A DNA stretch of 64,000 bases from NCBI GenBank assembly GCA_020431705.1, contig JAGQHQ010000003.1, positions 1-64,000 on the forward strand, written 5' to 3'. Below the pieces are notes generated by a model. That model ran no database searches, had not been told where the DNA came from, and was given only the letters and a program-made list of their open reading frames with translations. Shown one piece after another: positions 17,009-26,564 of this stretch. Each line of letters starts with the position of its first letter. Position 1 is the first letter of the stretch. The stretch is from Candidatus Dependentiae bacterium. GTDB lineage: Bacteria > Babelota > Babeliae > Babelales > Vermiphilaceae. Position numbers and translations under genes: made by a program.

Positions 17009-19072
17009 CTATTTCTTCTCAACAATTGAATCCTGAATATTCTTGGGAACCTCACGATAACATTCAAATTCCATTGAATAACTCGCACGCCCCTTTGTCA
17101 TGGAGCGAAGTTCTGTTGCATAACCAAACATTTCGCCAAGTGGAACTTCAGCTATAATTTCCTGTTTTCCACTTTTAGCATTCATACCAGAAATTCTACC
17201 ACGACGAGAGCTCAAATCGCCCATCACATCACCCATATACTCTTCAGGAGTTTCAACATTTACCTTCATAATGGGTTCAAGCAATACCGGATTAGCCTGA
17301 GCCATACCAGACCTAAACGCCATCGAAGCCGCAACTTTAAATGCAATCTCTGACGAATCAACATCGTGATACGATCCATCATACAATATTGCTTTAAAAT
17401 CAACTACCGGATAGCCTCCAATAACCCCAGAATTTTTCGCTTCCTCGACACCTTTTTGTACTCCAGGAATAAATTCACGTGGAATGGTACCACCCACAAT
17501 TTTATTTTCAAACTCAAAACCCTTACCTCGCTCCAGGGGCTCAAACTTCATCCACACATGACCATACTGACCACGACCACCAGATTGTTTGATAAATTTA
17601 CCTTCAACATCTGACCCTTTTTGAATTGTTTCTTTGTAAGCAACCTTCAACTTACCTTGCCTAACCTCAACTTTATGCTCACGACGTAAACGATCAACAA
17701 TAATTTCTAGGTGAAGCTCTCCCATACCTGAAATTTCAGTTTGCCCAGTTTCTTCATTATATGTAAACATAAATGATGGGTCTTCTTGCATAATTTTACG
17801 TAAAGCCAGCACCATTTTTTCATAATCTGCCTTACTTTCTGGCTCAACTGATGTTGAAATTACCGGTGCAGGAACGTCTATCGATTCAAGCAAAATAAGC
17901 TTGCCCTCTTCGCATAAACTGTCGCCTGTCATTGCCTCTTTAATACCAATAACAGCAGCTATGTCACCAGCCTTTACTAAATCAATTTCTTCACGCTTAT
18001 TTGCGTGCATCTTAATTAAACGACTTACACGCTCTTTAGAGCCAGTACGCACATTGTATATATATGAGCCGGCTTTTAACTCTCCAGAATACACACGTAC
18101 AAAGTTAAGCACACCAACAAATTGGTCAGTCATAATTTTAAACACAAGTGCAGCAAAGGGTCCTTTTGGATCAGCTTTACGCAATTCCTCTTGATCTGTT
18201 CCTGGAATAATACCAGTAACAGGAGGAACATCTAAAGGTGAAGGCAGATAATCAACAACAGCATCCAACAACAATTGAACGCCTTTATTTTTAAATGCTG
18301 TACCACAAAACGCAAGCGTAACACCACGCAAAATTACACCCTTACGTAGCGCAGCCTTAATCTCATCAATAGATATTTCCTGCTCGCTTAAAAACTTATC
18401 TGCTAGAATATCGTCAAAATCGCACGCCGCCTCAATTACTTTCGTGCGAAGCTCTTCAACTTTATCAGCGTATTCAGCAGGAACATCTGACCAAATAATT
18501 TTTTCACCCATCTGGCCATCAAATATAGCCATTTTGCGGGTAAGAACATCAATAATGCCGTTAAAATCTTCTGCCACTCCAACAGGCATCTGCATTGCCA
18601 CTGCATTAGCGCTCAGTTTTTCATTCACGTCTTTAATAACATGAAAGTAATCAGCACCGATACGATCCATCTTATTTGCAAAAATAATACGTGGCACACG
18701 ATAACGATTTGCTTGACCCCATACAGTCTCCGATTGAGGCTGCACACCATCAACGGCACTAAACACGGCAATAACACCATCTAAAACACGTAAGGATCGA
18801 CCAACCTCGATTGTAAAGTCTACGTGGCCCGGCGTATCAATAATATTGATCTGATGATCTCTCCAGAAGCAAGTTGTTGCTGCAGAAGTAATAGTAATAC
18901 CACGCTCTCGCTCTTGCTCCATCCAGTCCATAATCGCTTCACCCTCGTGCACCTCACCAATTTTGTGAGAAATACCAGTGTAAAAAAGCATACGCTCTGT
19001 AACTGTTGTTTTACCAGCATCGATGTGAGCCGCAATGCCAATGTTTCTATATTTTTGTAACGGATTACTCAT
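17009..19072 (-). CDS. fusA: Elongation factor G
   Basis: 687 residues, complete five-domain EF-G. G1 [16 protein letters not shown]3 [16 protein letters not shown] and G4 NKMDR are intact; domain IV shows [20 protein letters not shown] and domain V ends with [19 protein letters not shown] moves tRNA and mRNA after peptide transfer. The rpsG-fusA-tuf order is standard. Confidence 0.98.
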   Translation of the reverse strand: MSNPLQKYRNIGIAAHIDAGKTTVTERMLFYTGISHKIGEVHEGEAIMDWMEQERERGITITSAATTCFWRDHQINIIDTPGHVDFTIEVGRSLRVLDGVIAVFSAVDGVQPQSETVWGQANRYRVPRIIFANKMDRIGADYFHVIKDVNEKLSANAVAMQMPVGVAEDFNGIIDVLTRKMAIFDGQMGEKIIWSDVPAEYADKVEELRTKVIEAACDFDDILADKFLSEQEISIDEIKAALRKGVILRGVTLAFCGTAFKNKGVQLLLDAVVDYLPSPLDVPPVTGIIPGTDQEELRKADPKGPFAALVFKIMTDQFVGVLNFVRVYSGELKAGSYIYNVRTGSKERVSRLIKMHANKREEIDLVKAGDIAAVIGIKEAMTGDSLCEEGKLILLESIDVPAPVISTSVEPESKADYEKMVLALRKIMQEDPSFMFTYNEETGQTEISGMGELHLEIIVDRLRREHKVEVRQGKLKVAYKETIQKGSDVEGKFIKQSGGRGQYGHVWMKFEPLERGKGFEFENKIVGGTIPREFIPGVQKGVEEAKNSGVIGGYPVVDFKAILYDGSYHDVDSSEIAFKVAASMAFRSGMAQANPVLLEPIMKVNVETPEEYMGDVMGDLSSRRGRISGMNAKSGKQEIIAEVPLGEMFGYATELRSMTKGRASYSMEFECYREVPKNIQDSIVEKK

Positions 19073-19086
19073 AATGCACCTTTAAC

Positions 19087-19566
19087 TTACCACGCATAGT
19101 GAGAAAAGGCCCTATTAGCCTCTGCCATACGATGAACATCCAACTTCTTCTTAACAGCGCCACCACGCCCATCCAAAGCATCTACCAGCTCTCGAGCAAT
19201 ACGCTTTCCCATCGTTTTATCGGGACGCGCTGCAGCTGCAGTGATAAGCCAACGAAATGCTAAAATACGCGCTCGACTTGATTCAACTGGCCGTGGAATT
19301 TGATACACACTTCCACCAACACGGCGCGACCTCACCTCCACAGCAGGAATAAGCTGATCGTACGCCTTACGAAAGATCTCAATAGCCTTATCTTGAGAAC
19401 CAGCCTTTTTTGCAAGTTCATCAAGCGCTTCGTATACTATTTTGCGTGCAATATTTTTTTTACCCCGCCACATAACCACATTAATAAAACGCTGAATAAG
19501 TTCAGATCCAAAACGGGGATCAACACCAACCTCTCGCTTAAAGCCGACTTTTTTACGCCTTGGCAT
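19087..19566 (-). CDS. rpsG: 30S ribosomal protein S7
   Basis: 159 residues. RFGSELIQRFINVVMWRGKK, EVRSRRVGGSVYQIPRPVES and KRIARELVDALDGRGGAVKK identify S7, which nucleates the 30S head and lines the E site. The C-terminal end HRMAEANRAFSHYAW is typical. Confidence 0.97.
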   Translation of the reverse strand: MPRRKKVGFKREVGVDPRFGSELIQRFINVVMWRGKKNIARKIVYEALDELAKKAGSQDKAIEIFRKAYDQLIPAVEVRSRRVGGSVYQIPRPVESSRARILAFRWLITAAAARPDKTMGKRIARELVDALDGRGGAVKKKLDVHRMAEANRAFSHYAW

Positions 19567-19582
19567 ATCTATGACCTTTTAT

Positions 19583-19957
19583 TTATGATTTAGGGCGCTT
19601 AGCACCATAAAGTGAACGTGACTGTCTTCTATTTTCCACACCAGCAGTGTCCAGCGCACCACGAACAATGTGATACTTTACACCGGGTAAATCTTTTACC
19701 CGGCCACCACGAACCAACACAACAGAGTGCTCTTGCAAGTTATGGCCCTCACCAGGAATATACGCCGTTACCTCAACACCAGTTGAAAGTTTCACACGAG
19801 CTATTTTACGCAAAGCGGAGTTCGGCTTTTTCGGTGTAACAGTTTTTACTTGAGTACACACACCACGAGCCTGAGGAGCTCCTTTAAGGGCTGGACTCTT
19901 TGATTTTATTTTAATTCTTTTTCTTCCAAATCGACAAAGTTGGTTTATTGTTGGCAT
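19583..19957 (-). CDS. rpsL: 30S ribosomal protein S12
   Basis: 124 residues. [13 protein letters not shown] at the start, [20 protein letters not shown] with the streptomycin-related Lys, and [20 protein letters not shown] near the end are diagnostic. S12 controls decoding accuracy at the A site. It is the first gene of the roughly 19.5 kb operon; a promoter candidate lies 132 to 159 bases upstream. KKPNS carries Lys, so no obvious streptomycin-resistance substitution is seen. Confidence 0.98.
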   Translation of the reverse strand: MPTINQLCRFGRKRIKIKSKSPALKGAPQARGVCTQVKTVTPKKPNSALRKIARVKLSTGVEVTAYIPGEGHNLQEHSVVLVRGGRVKDLPGVKYHIVRGALDTAGVENRRQSRSLYGAKRPKS

Positions 19958-20370
19958 AGCGCGATATTCCTAAATAATATTAAATTAACACAACAAAGAA
20001 CATTTGTTGCTCTAAAACTCTTTTGTTCATCACAAAACCACATTTTTTAGTAATAATCCTCACCTGACAGGATACAAAGACTACTAGTATTTTACCCTTT
20101 TTGTGAATTTTTTCAAGATATTTATACAAAAAGACCGCACATGCCCAAGACGTGATAAATATTTACATAATACACTACCTGTTTTATTCTGACAATCCCC
20201 GTATTCTTGTCAAAAAATACAAGCTGCATACTACTATTGTTTAATTATAATGGACGTTCACAAGTATCCATGATACGTTATGCAGAGTAACTTTTTTTAC
20301 CGTACATTCGGATATATTTATATTATTTTTACAAAGTAAATCATACTACACCTTACATAAGGAGTTCTAC
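19958..20370. other. 413-base divergent intergenic region between rpsL and rseP
   Basis: This gap holds the candidate rpsL promoter at 20089-20116 and, on the plus strand, a TATAAT at 20246-20251 without a convincing -35. The rseP Shine-Dalgarno AAGGAG lies near 20359. No open frame with coding character, tRNA or strong hairpin was seen. Confidence 0.6.
20089..20116 (-). promoter_or_regulatory. Candidate promoter of the str-S10-spc-alpha operon
   Basis: On the minus strand TTGAAA (20111-20116) and TAAAAT (20089-20094) are separated by 16 bases. Transcription would start near 20082, giving a leader of roughly 125 bases before rpsL. Only one -35 and one -10 base differ strongly from consensus. 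A weaker pair (TTGGGC, TATAAA) lies a little upstream. Confidence 0.55.
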
Positions 20371-21510
20371 ATGAGTTTGGTAAGTCTACCTCAAAGCTTC
20401 TTTTTTCTTATTATCGGCATTTTAGGAATAAGTTTTTTGATAGCATTTCATGAGCTTGGCCACTTTCTTTTTTGTAAACTATTCAACATTCACACCCCAT
20501 CTTTTTCTATAGGTTTTGGCCCTCGACTGATCAGCAAAAAGATTGGCTCAACAGAATTCAAAATTTCAGTAATCCCACTTGGTGGCTATGTAGAGATTGC
20601 AGGATCAGCAGAGCCTGGACAAGGTAAGCAAAAAGACGCAAATAGAATGGATGAACAGTCATTTGCTATCAAACCGTTTTGGCAAAAATTTCTCGTTATG
20701 ATTGGTGGTATTTTATTCAATATGGCGTTTGCATATTTTACTTTTGTGATAATCTTCATGACTGGCCTACCAAAATCTCGCCTGTTAGCCCCTCTAACCA
20801 TGAAGCCAACTATATCTACCGTAGCTGATAATTCAGCGGCACAAAAAGGTGGATTGAAAGTTGGTGATACTATTCTTGCTGTCGAAAATCAAAAAATTGG
20901 TAATGACGTAGGAAAATTACTTAAATTGTTGAAGCCGCTTGCAAATCAAAAAATTTTACTACGCATTGCACGAGACGGCAAAGAAAAAACACTAAAACTC
21001 AGCACAGACTCACGTGAATTTATGGGAGAAAAAATAGCTTCCCTAGGAGTAGATTTCGAACTTCAAGAAATCCGGAGCAAATCATTGCTTGACTCAATCA
21101 AAGCAGGCATAGCACTGACTAATAAGTTCATTGCCGACACATTAAAAGCATTTAAGCACATTTTAACCAAGCATGACGTACAACAAATGGGCGGCCCAAT
21201 CATGATTATTGCAGCAACCGCCAAAGGTGCCGGACAAGGTTTGAAAATCTTTTTTATTTTCTTGGCTATCATCAGCATAAATCTAGCTGTATTGAATCTG
21301 ATTCCACTGCCCATACTTGATGGTGGTCAAATCTTATTTCATTTAATTGAAGCACTTTTTGGCCGTCAATTACCGATTAAAGTTCGTGAGTACATTGCTA
21401 TTGCCAGCTGGATCTGCTTCTTACTCTTGTTTGTATACCTAAGCGCACAAGATATCTATCGCCTTGCAGGAGTATATATTCAGAAAATTTTGCACATATT
21501 CCGCCTATAA
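20371..21510 (+). CDS. rseP: Site-2 membrane zinc metalloprotease, RseP family
   Basis: 379 residues. The active site FHELGHF (His27, Glu28, His31) lies in the first membrane segment; the second metal-ligand motif NLIPLPILDGG lies near residue 317 in a later segment. A PDZ domain occupies about 135-220 (SAAQKGGLKVGDTILAV). Such proteases cut membrane proteins after a first cleavage, as for anti-sigma factors, and remove signal-peptide remnants. A good AAGGAG precedes the start. It is alone here, without dxr, cdsA or bamA beside it. Confidence 0.94.
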   Translation: MSLVSLPQSFFFLIIGILGISFLIAFHELGHFLFCKLFNIHTPSFSIGFGPRLISKKIGSTEFKISVIPLGGYVEIAGSAEPGQGKQKDANRMDEQSFAIKPFWQKFLVMIGGILFNMAFAYFTFVIIFMTGLPKSRLLAPLTMKPTISTVADNSAAQKGGLKVGDTILAVENQKIGNDVGKLLKLLKPLANQKILLRIARDGKEKTLKLSTDSREFMGEKIASLGVDFELQEIRSKSLLDSIKAGIALTNKFIADTLKAFKHILTKHDVQQMGGPIMIIAATAKGAGQGLKIFFIFLAIISINLAVLNLIPLPILDGGQILFHLIEALFGRQLPIKVREYIAIASWICFLLLFVYLSAQDIYRLAGVYIQKILHIFRL

Positions 21511-21546
21511 AAATTTCACAATTTTTAGACGCTATTTTTTGATACT

Positions 21547-21577
21547 AAAAAAGGCGTGCGGTTTTCTACCCCACGCC
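21547..21577 (-). terminator. Rho-independent terminator of rplM
   Basis: On the minus strand GGCGTG (complement of 21572-21577) pairs with CACGCC (complement of 21553-21558), with an inner GGT/ACC pairing, and is followed by six T (complement of 21547-21552). It lies 38 bases past the rplM stop. Confidence 0.75.
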
Positions 21578-21615
21578 CACTCAATCGCTGTTACTCTCAC
21601 CGATTAGGTATGTAT

Positions 21616-22038
21616 TTATCCCAGTTGAGCTTTATGAGGATGCTCAGATCCTGCATAAACCTTCAATTTTTTGATAATTTTATGATTAAGCTTATTTTTG
21701 GGCAACATACCTTTAACCGCTCGAATAACAATCTCTGTTGGTTTTTTTGCCAACAACTCTTTTGCTGTTGTTTTCTTCAATCCACCAGGATAACCACTGT
21801 GGCGAACATATTCTTTGTCTGCCCACTTGCTACCAGTCAACACAACTTTTTCCGCATTAGTAACGACCACATAATCACCAGAATCTGTATGTGCCGTAAA
21901 GTAAGCCCTGTCTTTTCCACGAAGTACATTAGCAATCTCAGTTGCTAAGCGACCTAGCACTTTACCCTCAGCATTAATATGCTTCCAAACAGGTTTTACA
22001 TCTTCTTTTTTGAGAAAAAACGCTTTATTCATATCCAT
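21616..22038 (-). CDS. rplM: 50S ribosomal protein L13
   Basis: 140 residues. WKHINAEGKVLGRLATEIAN, the GKDRAYFTAHTDSGDYVVVT stretch, and AVKGMLPKNKLNHKIIKKLK are L13 hallmarks. L13 is an early 50S assembly protein. The usual partner rpsI (S9) does not follow; instead a terminator ends the transcript after rplM alone. Confidence 0.96.
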   Translation of the reverse strand: MDMNKAFFLKKEDVKPVWKHINAEGKVLGRLATEIANVLRGKDRAYFTAHTDSGDYVVVTNAEKVVLTGSKWADKEYVRHSGYPGGLKKTTAKELLAKKPTEIVIRAVKGMLPKNKLNHKIIKKLKVYAGSEHPHKAQLG

Positions 22039-22087
22039 GATAAAAAACCTAACACGCTACTTTAATTTTTCTAAACTCTTAAATACA

Positions 22088-22116
22088 ACTGTAGAGGAAA
22101 AACCATTTTTGGTCAA
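22088..22116 (-). promoter_or_regulatory. Candidate promoter of rplM
   Basis: On the minus strand TTGACC (22111-22116) and TACAGT (22088-22093) are 17 bases apart, about 50 bases upstream of the L13 start codon. Confidence 0.45.
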
Positions 22117-22165
22117 ATTGGCCAATATACTCTATTTTGCTGTGTAGCTGGAATGTACGGAATTA

Positions 22166-22193
22166 TTGCTTAAACAGCGTAAATTAGTATACT
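22166..22193 (+). promoter_or_regulatory. Candidate promoter of the NhaC-type antiporter
   Basis: TTGCTT (22166-22171), 16-base spacer, TATACT (22188-22193). It lies 50 bases before the start codon. The -10 is good and the -35 weak. Confidence 0.45.
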
Positions 22194-22242
22194 ATGTGCC
22201 TAATAAATGTACAGTTTTCCTCTCTAAACAACAAGGAACTTC

Positions 22243-23793
22243 ATGATACTTGGCACCTGGTTAGTTTTATTACCACCAATTCTTGTATTAACCATAGCGT
22301 TTGGAAAACGCAACCTAAATTTAGCTCTACTGGTTGGCATTATCAGCGCAGGACTCCTTGCAAAAGATTGCTATATTATGCCAACAATAAATCTCATTAT
22401 TGATCGTCTTGGAAAACAAATAATTGATCGTGATTATTTATATATTTATTTTTTTCTGTTTACCATTGGAATATTAATCGCTCTGATTAATCATACCGGA
22501 GCAGCACGAGCTTTTGCCCATAGTATTACACTACGACTACGCAATGGTATGATGGTTGAAACAGCATCGCTTCTTCTTTCTTGTGTTCTTTTTATTGATG
22601 ACTATTTGAGTAACTTAACAACTGGCTATGTAATGAGGCCATTGACAGATAGATATAAAATTCCACGAGCAAAGCTAGCATTTTTGGTACATTCTCTTGC
22701 TGGGCCTCTTGTTATTCTCGCTCCTATTTCCAGCTGGGTTGCATATATGACTGGTCAACTTGCCCTAGTGGGTATTGATAGCGCAGCAAATAAGGCAACA
22801 ACGAAAATCATAATTGAGCCATTTTATGCATACATACAATCTATTCCGTTTATTATATATCCATTCACGATTATTGCCAGCACCTGGTTTATTGTTCGTA
22901 CCCACATTTCGTTTGGCCCAATGCGTCATCATGAAACCATAGCAAAAAAAACCGGAAATTTATTTGGTGGAAAAGCAGCTCCCAAGCAAGCACTTGAAAT
23001 AAATGAGCATATGAATGGATCAATAATTGACCTACTCATTCCAGTCGGTACGTTAATAATGCTCTCAATTTTTGGCATTATATTTTTAAATACAATTTTT
23101 TCTCCTTTTTTCACACTATGCGCAGCAGGAGCTATTAGCCTTGTGCTTGGCTTTGCTCTTACGCTCATACGCAATACAATTAAAAAAGCAGAAATTTATC
23201 TTGTTATCAAAAGTGGTGTTTTGTTAATGACAGGTGCAATTTTAATGGTAATACTTGCTTCAACATTCGGTGTTATGTTACGAAGCGATCTATTCATCGG
23301 AAATTACCTAGCACAAACATTACTTGAGACTGTACATATTACTTTATTACCAGGTATATTCTTTATCGTCTCACTCGTCATTGCAACAATTACAGGTTCT
23401 TCTTGGGGGACCATGGCAATTATGCTTCCTGTCGGTGTACCAATACTCCTCAACCTACTCCACCCAGAAACACCCATTATGCTCAGCAAAGTCCCGCTAT
23501 TACTACCAGTAATCGGTGCAATATTTTCCGGTTCGGTTTGCGGAGATCAAATTTCACCCATTTCAGAGACAACTATTATGGCATCAACAAGTGCTGGATG
23601 TTATCCTATAGATCACGCTTACACACAAATCTTCTATGCGTTACCCGCAATCATTGGCACAACAATTGCATTCTTCCTCTCTGGTTTTTTACTTAGCTAC
23701 CATCCAATAATCAATGCAGCGATTTCAGTTACTACTGCTGTTGGAATCTGCTGCACACTATTGTATCTCCTAAATAAAGTTACAAAAAAATAA
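22243..23793 (+). CDS. NhaC-family Na+/H+ antiporter-like membrane protein
   Basis: 516 residues with about a dozen hydrophobic segments. It resembles the NhaC/YqkI group (Pfam Na_H_antiporter): LLSCVLFIDDYLSNLTTGYV carries the paired Asp in a membrane segment, TGSSWGTMAIMLPVGVPI and GSVCGDQISPISETTIMAS are typical of the family. The likely role is exchange of Na+ and H+ across the inner membrane; some members transport other organic ions, so the substrate is inferred. AAGGA lies 8 bases before the ATG. It appears to be a single-gene unit. Confidence 0.87.
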   Translation: MILGTWLVLLPPILVLTIAFGKRNLNLALLVGIISAGLLAKDCYIMPTINLIIDRLGKQIIDRDYLYIYFFLFTIGILIALINHTGAARAFAHSITLRLRNGMMVETASLLLSCVLFIDDYLSNLTTGYVMRPLTDRYKIPRAKLAFLVHSLAGPLVILAPISSWVAYMTGQLALVGIDSAANKATTKIIIEPFYAYIQSIPFIIYPFTIIASTWFIVRTHISFGPMRHHETIAKKTGNLFGGKAAPKQALEINEHMNGSIIDLLIPVGTLIMLSIFGIIFLNTIFSPFFTLCAAGAISLVLGFALTLIRNTIKKAEIYLVIKSGVLLMTGAILMVILASTFGVMLRSDLFIGNYLAQTLLETVHITLLPGIFFIVSLVIATITGSSWGTMAIMLPVGVPILLNLLHPETPIMLSKVPLLLPVIGAIFSGSVCGDQISPISETTIMASTSAGCYPIDHAYTQIFYALPAIIGTTIAFFLSGFLLSYHPIINAAISVTTAVGICCTLLYLLNKVTKK

Positions 23794-23832
23794 AAAAACA
23801 CCCTTAAAACTTGTTATTTCTAGGATTGCCAT

Positions 23833-23860
23833 TTAACATTTTTCGTTACATTGATATACT
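23833..23860 (+). promoter_or_regulatory. Candidate promoter of the small exported protein at 23901
   Basis: TTAACA (23833-23838), 16-base spacer, TATACT (23855-23860), about 40 bases before the ATG. Five of six bases match in each box. Confidence 0.5.
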
Positions 23861-23900
23861 CCTTAGCTAGTAATAAGAACTAAAACAAAAAGGTGTATCA

Positions 23901-24455
23901 ATGAAATGGAAACCACCTCAAGCTATTCTTATAGCTACATTTATATTACTTTTATATGGCAATAGTGTATACCCAATGTTTGGGCCGAATGAGGGAAAAG
24001 ACATTGGTAAAGAAGCTGCAGAAAAAGTTGCTACCGGAATGGAAAATCTTCTTGCAACAGCGTCAAACACCTTTACTCCTGAGTTAAAAAACATTGGTAA
24101 AAATGCAGGACAGGTTGCAGCAAAAGAAATAACTGAAGCAATAAAAAATCTTGATAATACGATAGATAAGTTGGTAAAAGGTACCATCACATCAAAATCA
24201 AGTATTCACATCACCGTTGATCCAGAAATATTAAAGCTTACCCAAGATGTCTGGGTGTATATTAAAAAACGCGGGTCACGCATTGCTGGTGGCCTAACTC
24301 TTATGGCTGGTGGCGTCTTTATGATTGTGGATGGAGTACGACGAATTGCAGAAACTGAGGTTGGTAACATTGATAAAAAAATTACCTATAAAATTATTGA
24401 AGCAGTAACCGGATTAATAATGACAGGTAGTGGTCTTTATCTCGTTTTGGCTTAA
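23901..24455 (+). CDS. Exported hypothetical protein with C-terminal membrane hairpin
   Basis: 184 residues; not recognised. Residues 1-25 form a signal peptide (AILIATFILLLYGNSVYPM). Residues 30-95 are an amphipathic, Lys/Glu/Ala-rich stretch likely to form helices (KEAAEKVATGMENLL, KNAGQVAAKEITEAIKNL). The C-terminus has two hydrophobic stretches (GGLTLMAGGVFMIVDGV and VTGLIMTGSGLYLVLA), so the protein may be anchored by its end. It has its own promoter candidate. The gene converges with pepP with only 6 bases between stops and no visible terminator. Confidence 0.75.
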   Translation: MKWKPPQAILIATFILLLYGNSVYPMFGPNEGKDIGKEAAEKVATGMENLLATASNTFTPELKNIGKNAGQVAAKEITEAIKNLDNTIDKLVKGTITSKSSIHITVDPEILKLTQDVWVYIKKRGSRIAGGLTLMAGGVFMIVDGVRRIAETEVGNIDKKITYKIIEAVTGLIMTGSGLYLVLA

Positions 24456-24461
24456 AAAAAT

Positions 24462-25874
24462 CTAGCTACGCGCTTCTGTTACAAAATCATGAACTAACTG
24501 TGGTTTTGTGTACTCCACATTCTGCTGAACCATAGCCTCAATTTCTTCTGGTTTTTTGGGAAGATGTTCACTTAGACATATCGCGCCGTCTTTAACAATC
24601 CAATAATCATCTTCAATTCGAATACCAATTTTTTCCTCTGGGATATAAATACCAGGCTCAATAGTAATAACATCCCCTTCTTGTAATGGTCGTTTATAAT
24701 CACCAACATCATGAACATCTAAGCCAAGATAGTGTCCAATACCATGAATAAAATAATCTCCGTAACCGCACTCTTGTAAATATTTTTTTGCCAAATGATT
24801 CAATGACTTTTCGGGATAGTCTTTATTAGAAAGCCAATAGCCAGGACGTGCAAGAGATGCAATATAATCTTGCGTTTCTAACACAAAATTATAAATTTTC
24901 TTTTGCCATTCTGTAAATTTGCCAGAAACTGGATATGTACGTGTAATATCAGCACAATAATAGTCGTATTCTGCACCAATATCTACAACAACCAGATCGC
25001 CCGCTTTTAAGGTATCTTTGTTTGCTGTGTAATGCAAAATAGTACCATTTTTTCCGCCTGCAACAATACCTGGAAATGCTGCGCGCGCATATGAGCCAAT
25101 AAACATATATTCAATACTTGCTTGCACTTCACATTCAGACACATCTGGAGCAATAACCCCTGCTGCCGCCTCGTGAGCCATTACCGTAATTTCTACTGCT
25201 TTATATAATTTTTCTATCTCCTTTATATCTTTACGTTGACGCATTGCTGCAACATGTCCCGAAATATCAACCAACAGTTGAGGAAAATCTAGAATAAATT
25301 GAGAAATACGGTTTAATACTAATCGTTGCTGCTGATATTCATGTGCATTATCTGGTACAAGCGTAAAGATCGATCCTCCATTTTTAATTTCATTATCAAG
25401 GCGCTCCAAAAGTGCTTGATACTCACTTTGTGCAAAGTATGGATGTAACTGATATCCTCTGCATGGTTGACCAAGAGTTGTAACTGAATCTATACCCATT
25501 ATTTTGGCATTTTCCTGCGTAAGCTCAACAGGAGAATAAATCCAACTACTTCGGCTCACACCGCAATTTGGCAGATACAGCGTAGTCTCACCATCCATAT
25601 CCATCACCAATACCGTACTTGCTTCTTTTATTCCCGTTAAATAGTAAAAAGAACTTTCTTGCCTAAATACATGGCGATCATCTTCAAAGCCAGCAAATAA
25701 TACAACAACACCCTTTTTATTGGAATACTCTTGTTTTATTGTGTTAATCAATTCTTTTCTACGCAGCACATGCATAGAAAAGTCATTTACCAAAGCGCTC
25801 CCTCCAGACATACCAAATCCTTTTGCTACACACACTAATATAAAAACAGTAACCATACATATCTGCTTTTTCAT
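24462..25874 (-). CDS. pepP: Exported Xaa-Pro aminopeptidase/dipeptidase (M24B)
   Basis: 470 residues. Residues 1-21 look like a signal peptide, unusual for a family that is mostly cytoplasmic. The N-terminal AMP_N domain spans about 30-165 (FAGFEDDRHVFRQESSFYYL). The catalytic pita-bread domain spans about 215-450 with all five metal ligands: Asp298, Asp309, His381, Glu406 and Glu421. It would release the N-terminal residue before proline from peptides, here likely in the periplasm. It lies downstream of recR and yidC on the same strand. Confidence 0.9.
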   Translation of the reverse strand: MKKQICMVTVFILVCVAKGFGMSGGSALVNDFSMHVLRRKELINTIKQEYSNKKGVVVLFAGFEDDRHVFRQESSFYYLTGIKEASTVLVMDMDGETTLYLPNCGVSRSSWIYSPVELTQENAKIMGIDSVTTLGQPCRGYQLHPYFAQSEYQALLERLDNEIKNGGSIFTLVPDNAHEYQQQRLVLNRISQFILDFPQLLVDISGHVAAMRQRKDIKEIEKLYKAVEITVMAHEAAAGVIAPDVSECEVQASIEYMFIGSYARAAFPGIVAGGKNGTILHYTANKDTLKAGDLVVVDIGAEYDYYCADITRTYPVSGKFTEWQKKIYNFVLETQDYIASLARPGYWLSNKDYPEKSLNHLAKKYLQECGYGDYFIHGIGHYLGLDVHDVGDYKRPLQEGDVITIEPGIYIPEEKIGIRIEDDYWIVKDGAICLSEHLPKKPEEIEAMVQQNVEYTKPQLVHDFVTEARS

Positions 25875-25954
25875 TACTATTTACTCTATCCCGCTTTCTC
25901 CCTCATCCTTCTCCGCTTACCTCACTATTACACCATAACGTTGAATTAAAAACA

Positions 25955-26557
25955 TTAAAAGGGCTTTCTTTCAGACAGTGCTTTATATACAGTCAAGCGA
26001 TCCATTGTTTCCAATGATGAGCCAACAGGCATACCGCGCGCAAGGCATGAAATTTTTACAGAGAACACTTTAAGTGTACGCGCAATAAAAGCTGCTGTTG
26101 CTTCACCCTCAGGTGTTTGATTAAATGCTAAAATAATTTCTTGTATTTTGTTTTCTTCAACACGTTTTGCAAGCGCACTAATAGTCAAATCATCCGGACC
26201 TATACCTTCAAGTGGACATATTAAGCCACCCAAAATATGGTATACACCTGTGTATCCTTCTGTCTTTTCTATTGAAAGTAGCTCTTGCCACGATTCAACG
26301 ACACATACAATATGTTGATCTCTTTTTGGTGCAGAGCAAAAAACACAATCAACACCTTTTTGCTTCCAGACAAAGCATATTTGACAAGGAACAATTGTTT
26401 TTTTAACCAAAAGCAATGTTTTGCAAAATTGCTCAATATTATGCTCATCCAGCGTTAAAAAATACGTTGCTACACGATACAAATTTTTTGACGCCAAATA
26501 TGGTACTTGTTGTAACACTTTGAGTAGCTGAGCCAACGCTGGAATTTTTTGTATCAT
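25955..26557 (-). CDS. recR: Recombination protein RecR
   Basis: 200 residues, normal. An N-terminal helix-hairpin-helix region, the zinc finger with Cys58, Cys61, Cys71 and Cys74, and a Toprim domain from about 80 (CVVESWQELLSIEKTEGYTG, then EIILAFNQTPEGEATAAFIA) are visible. RecR loads RecA at gaps with RecF/RecO. It lies 7 bases after yidC; the usual dnaX neighbour is absent. Confidence 0.95.
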   Translation of the reverse strand: MIQKIPALAQLLKVLQQVPYLASKNLYRVATYFLTLDEHNIEQFCKTLLLVKKTIVPCQICFVWKQKGVDCVFCSAPKRDQHIVCVVESWQELLSIEKTEGYTGVYHILGGLICPLEGIGPDDLTISALAKRVEENKIQEIILAFNQTPEGEATAAFIARTLKVFSVKISCLARGMPVGSSLETMDRLTVYKALSERKPF

Positions 26558-26564
26558 AATTCTA

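Noticed and set aside
20246-20251. Perfect TATAAT upstream of rseP
   Set aside because: No acceptable -35 box at 15-19 bases and no extended -10; TATAAT is common by chance in this base composition.
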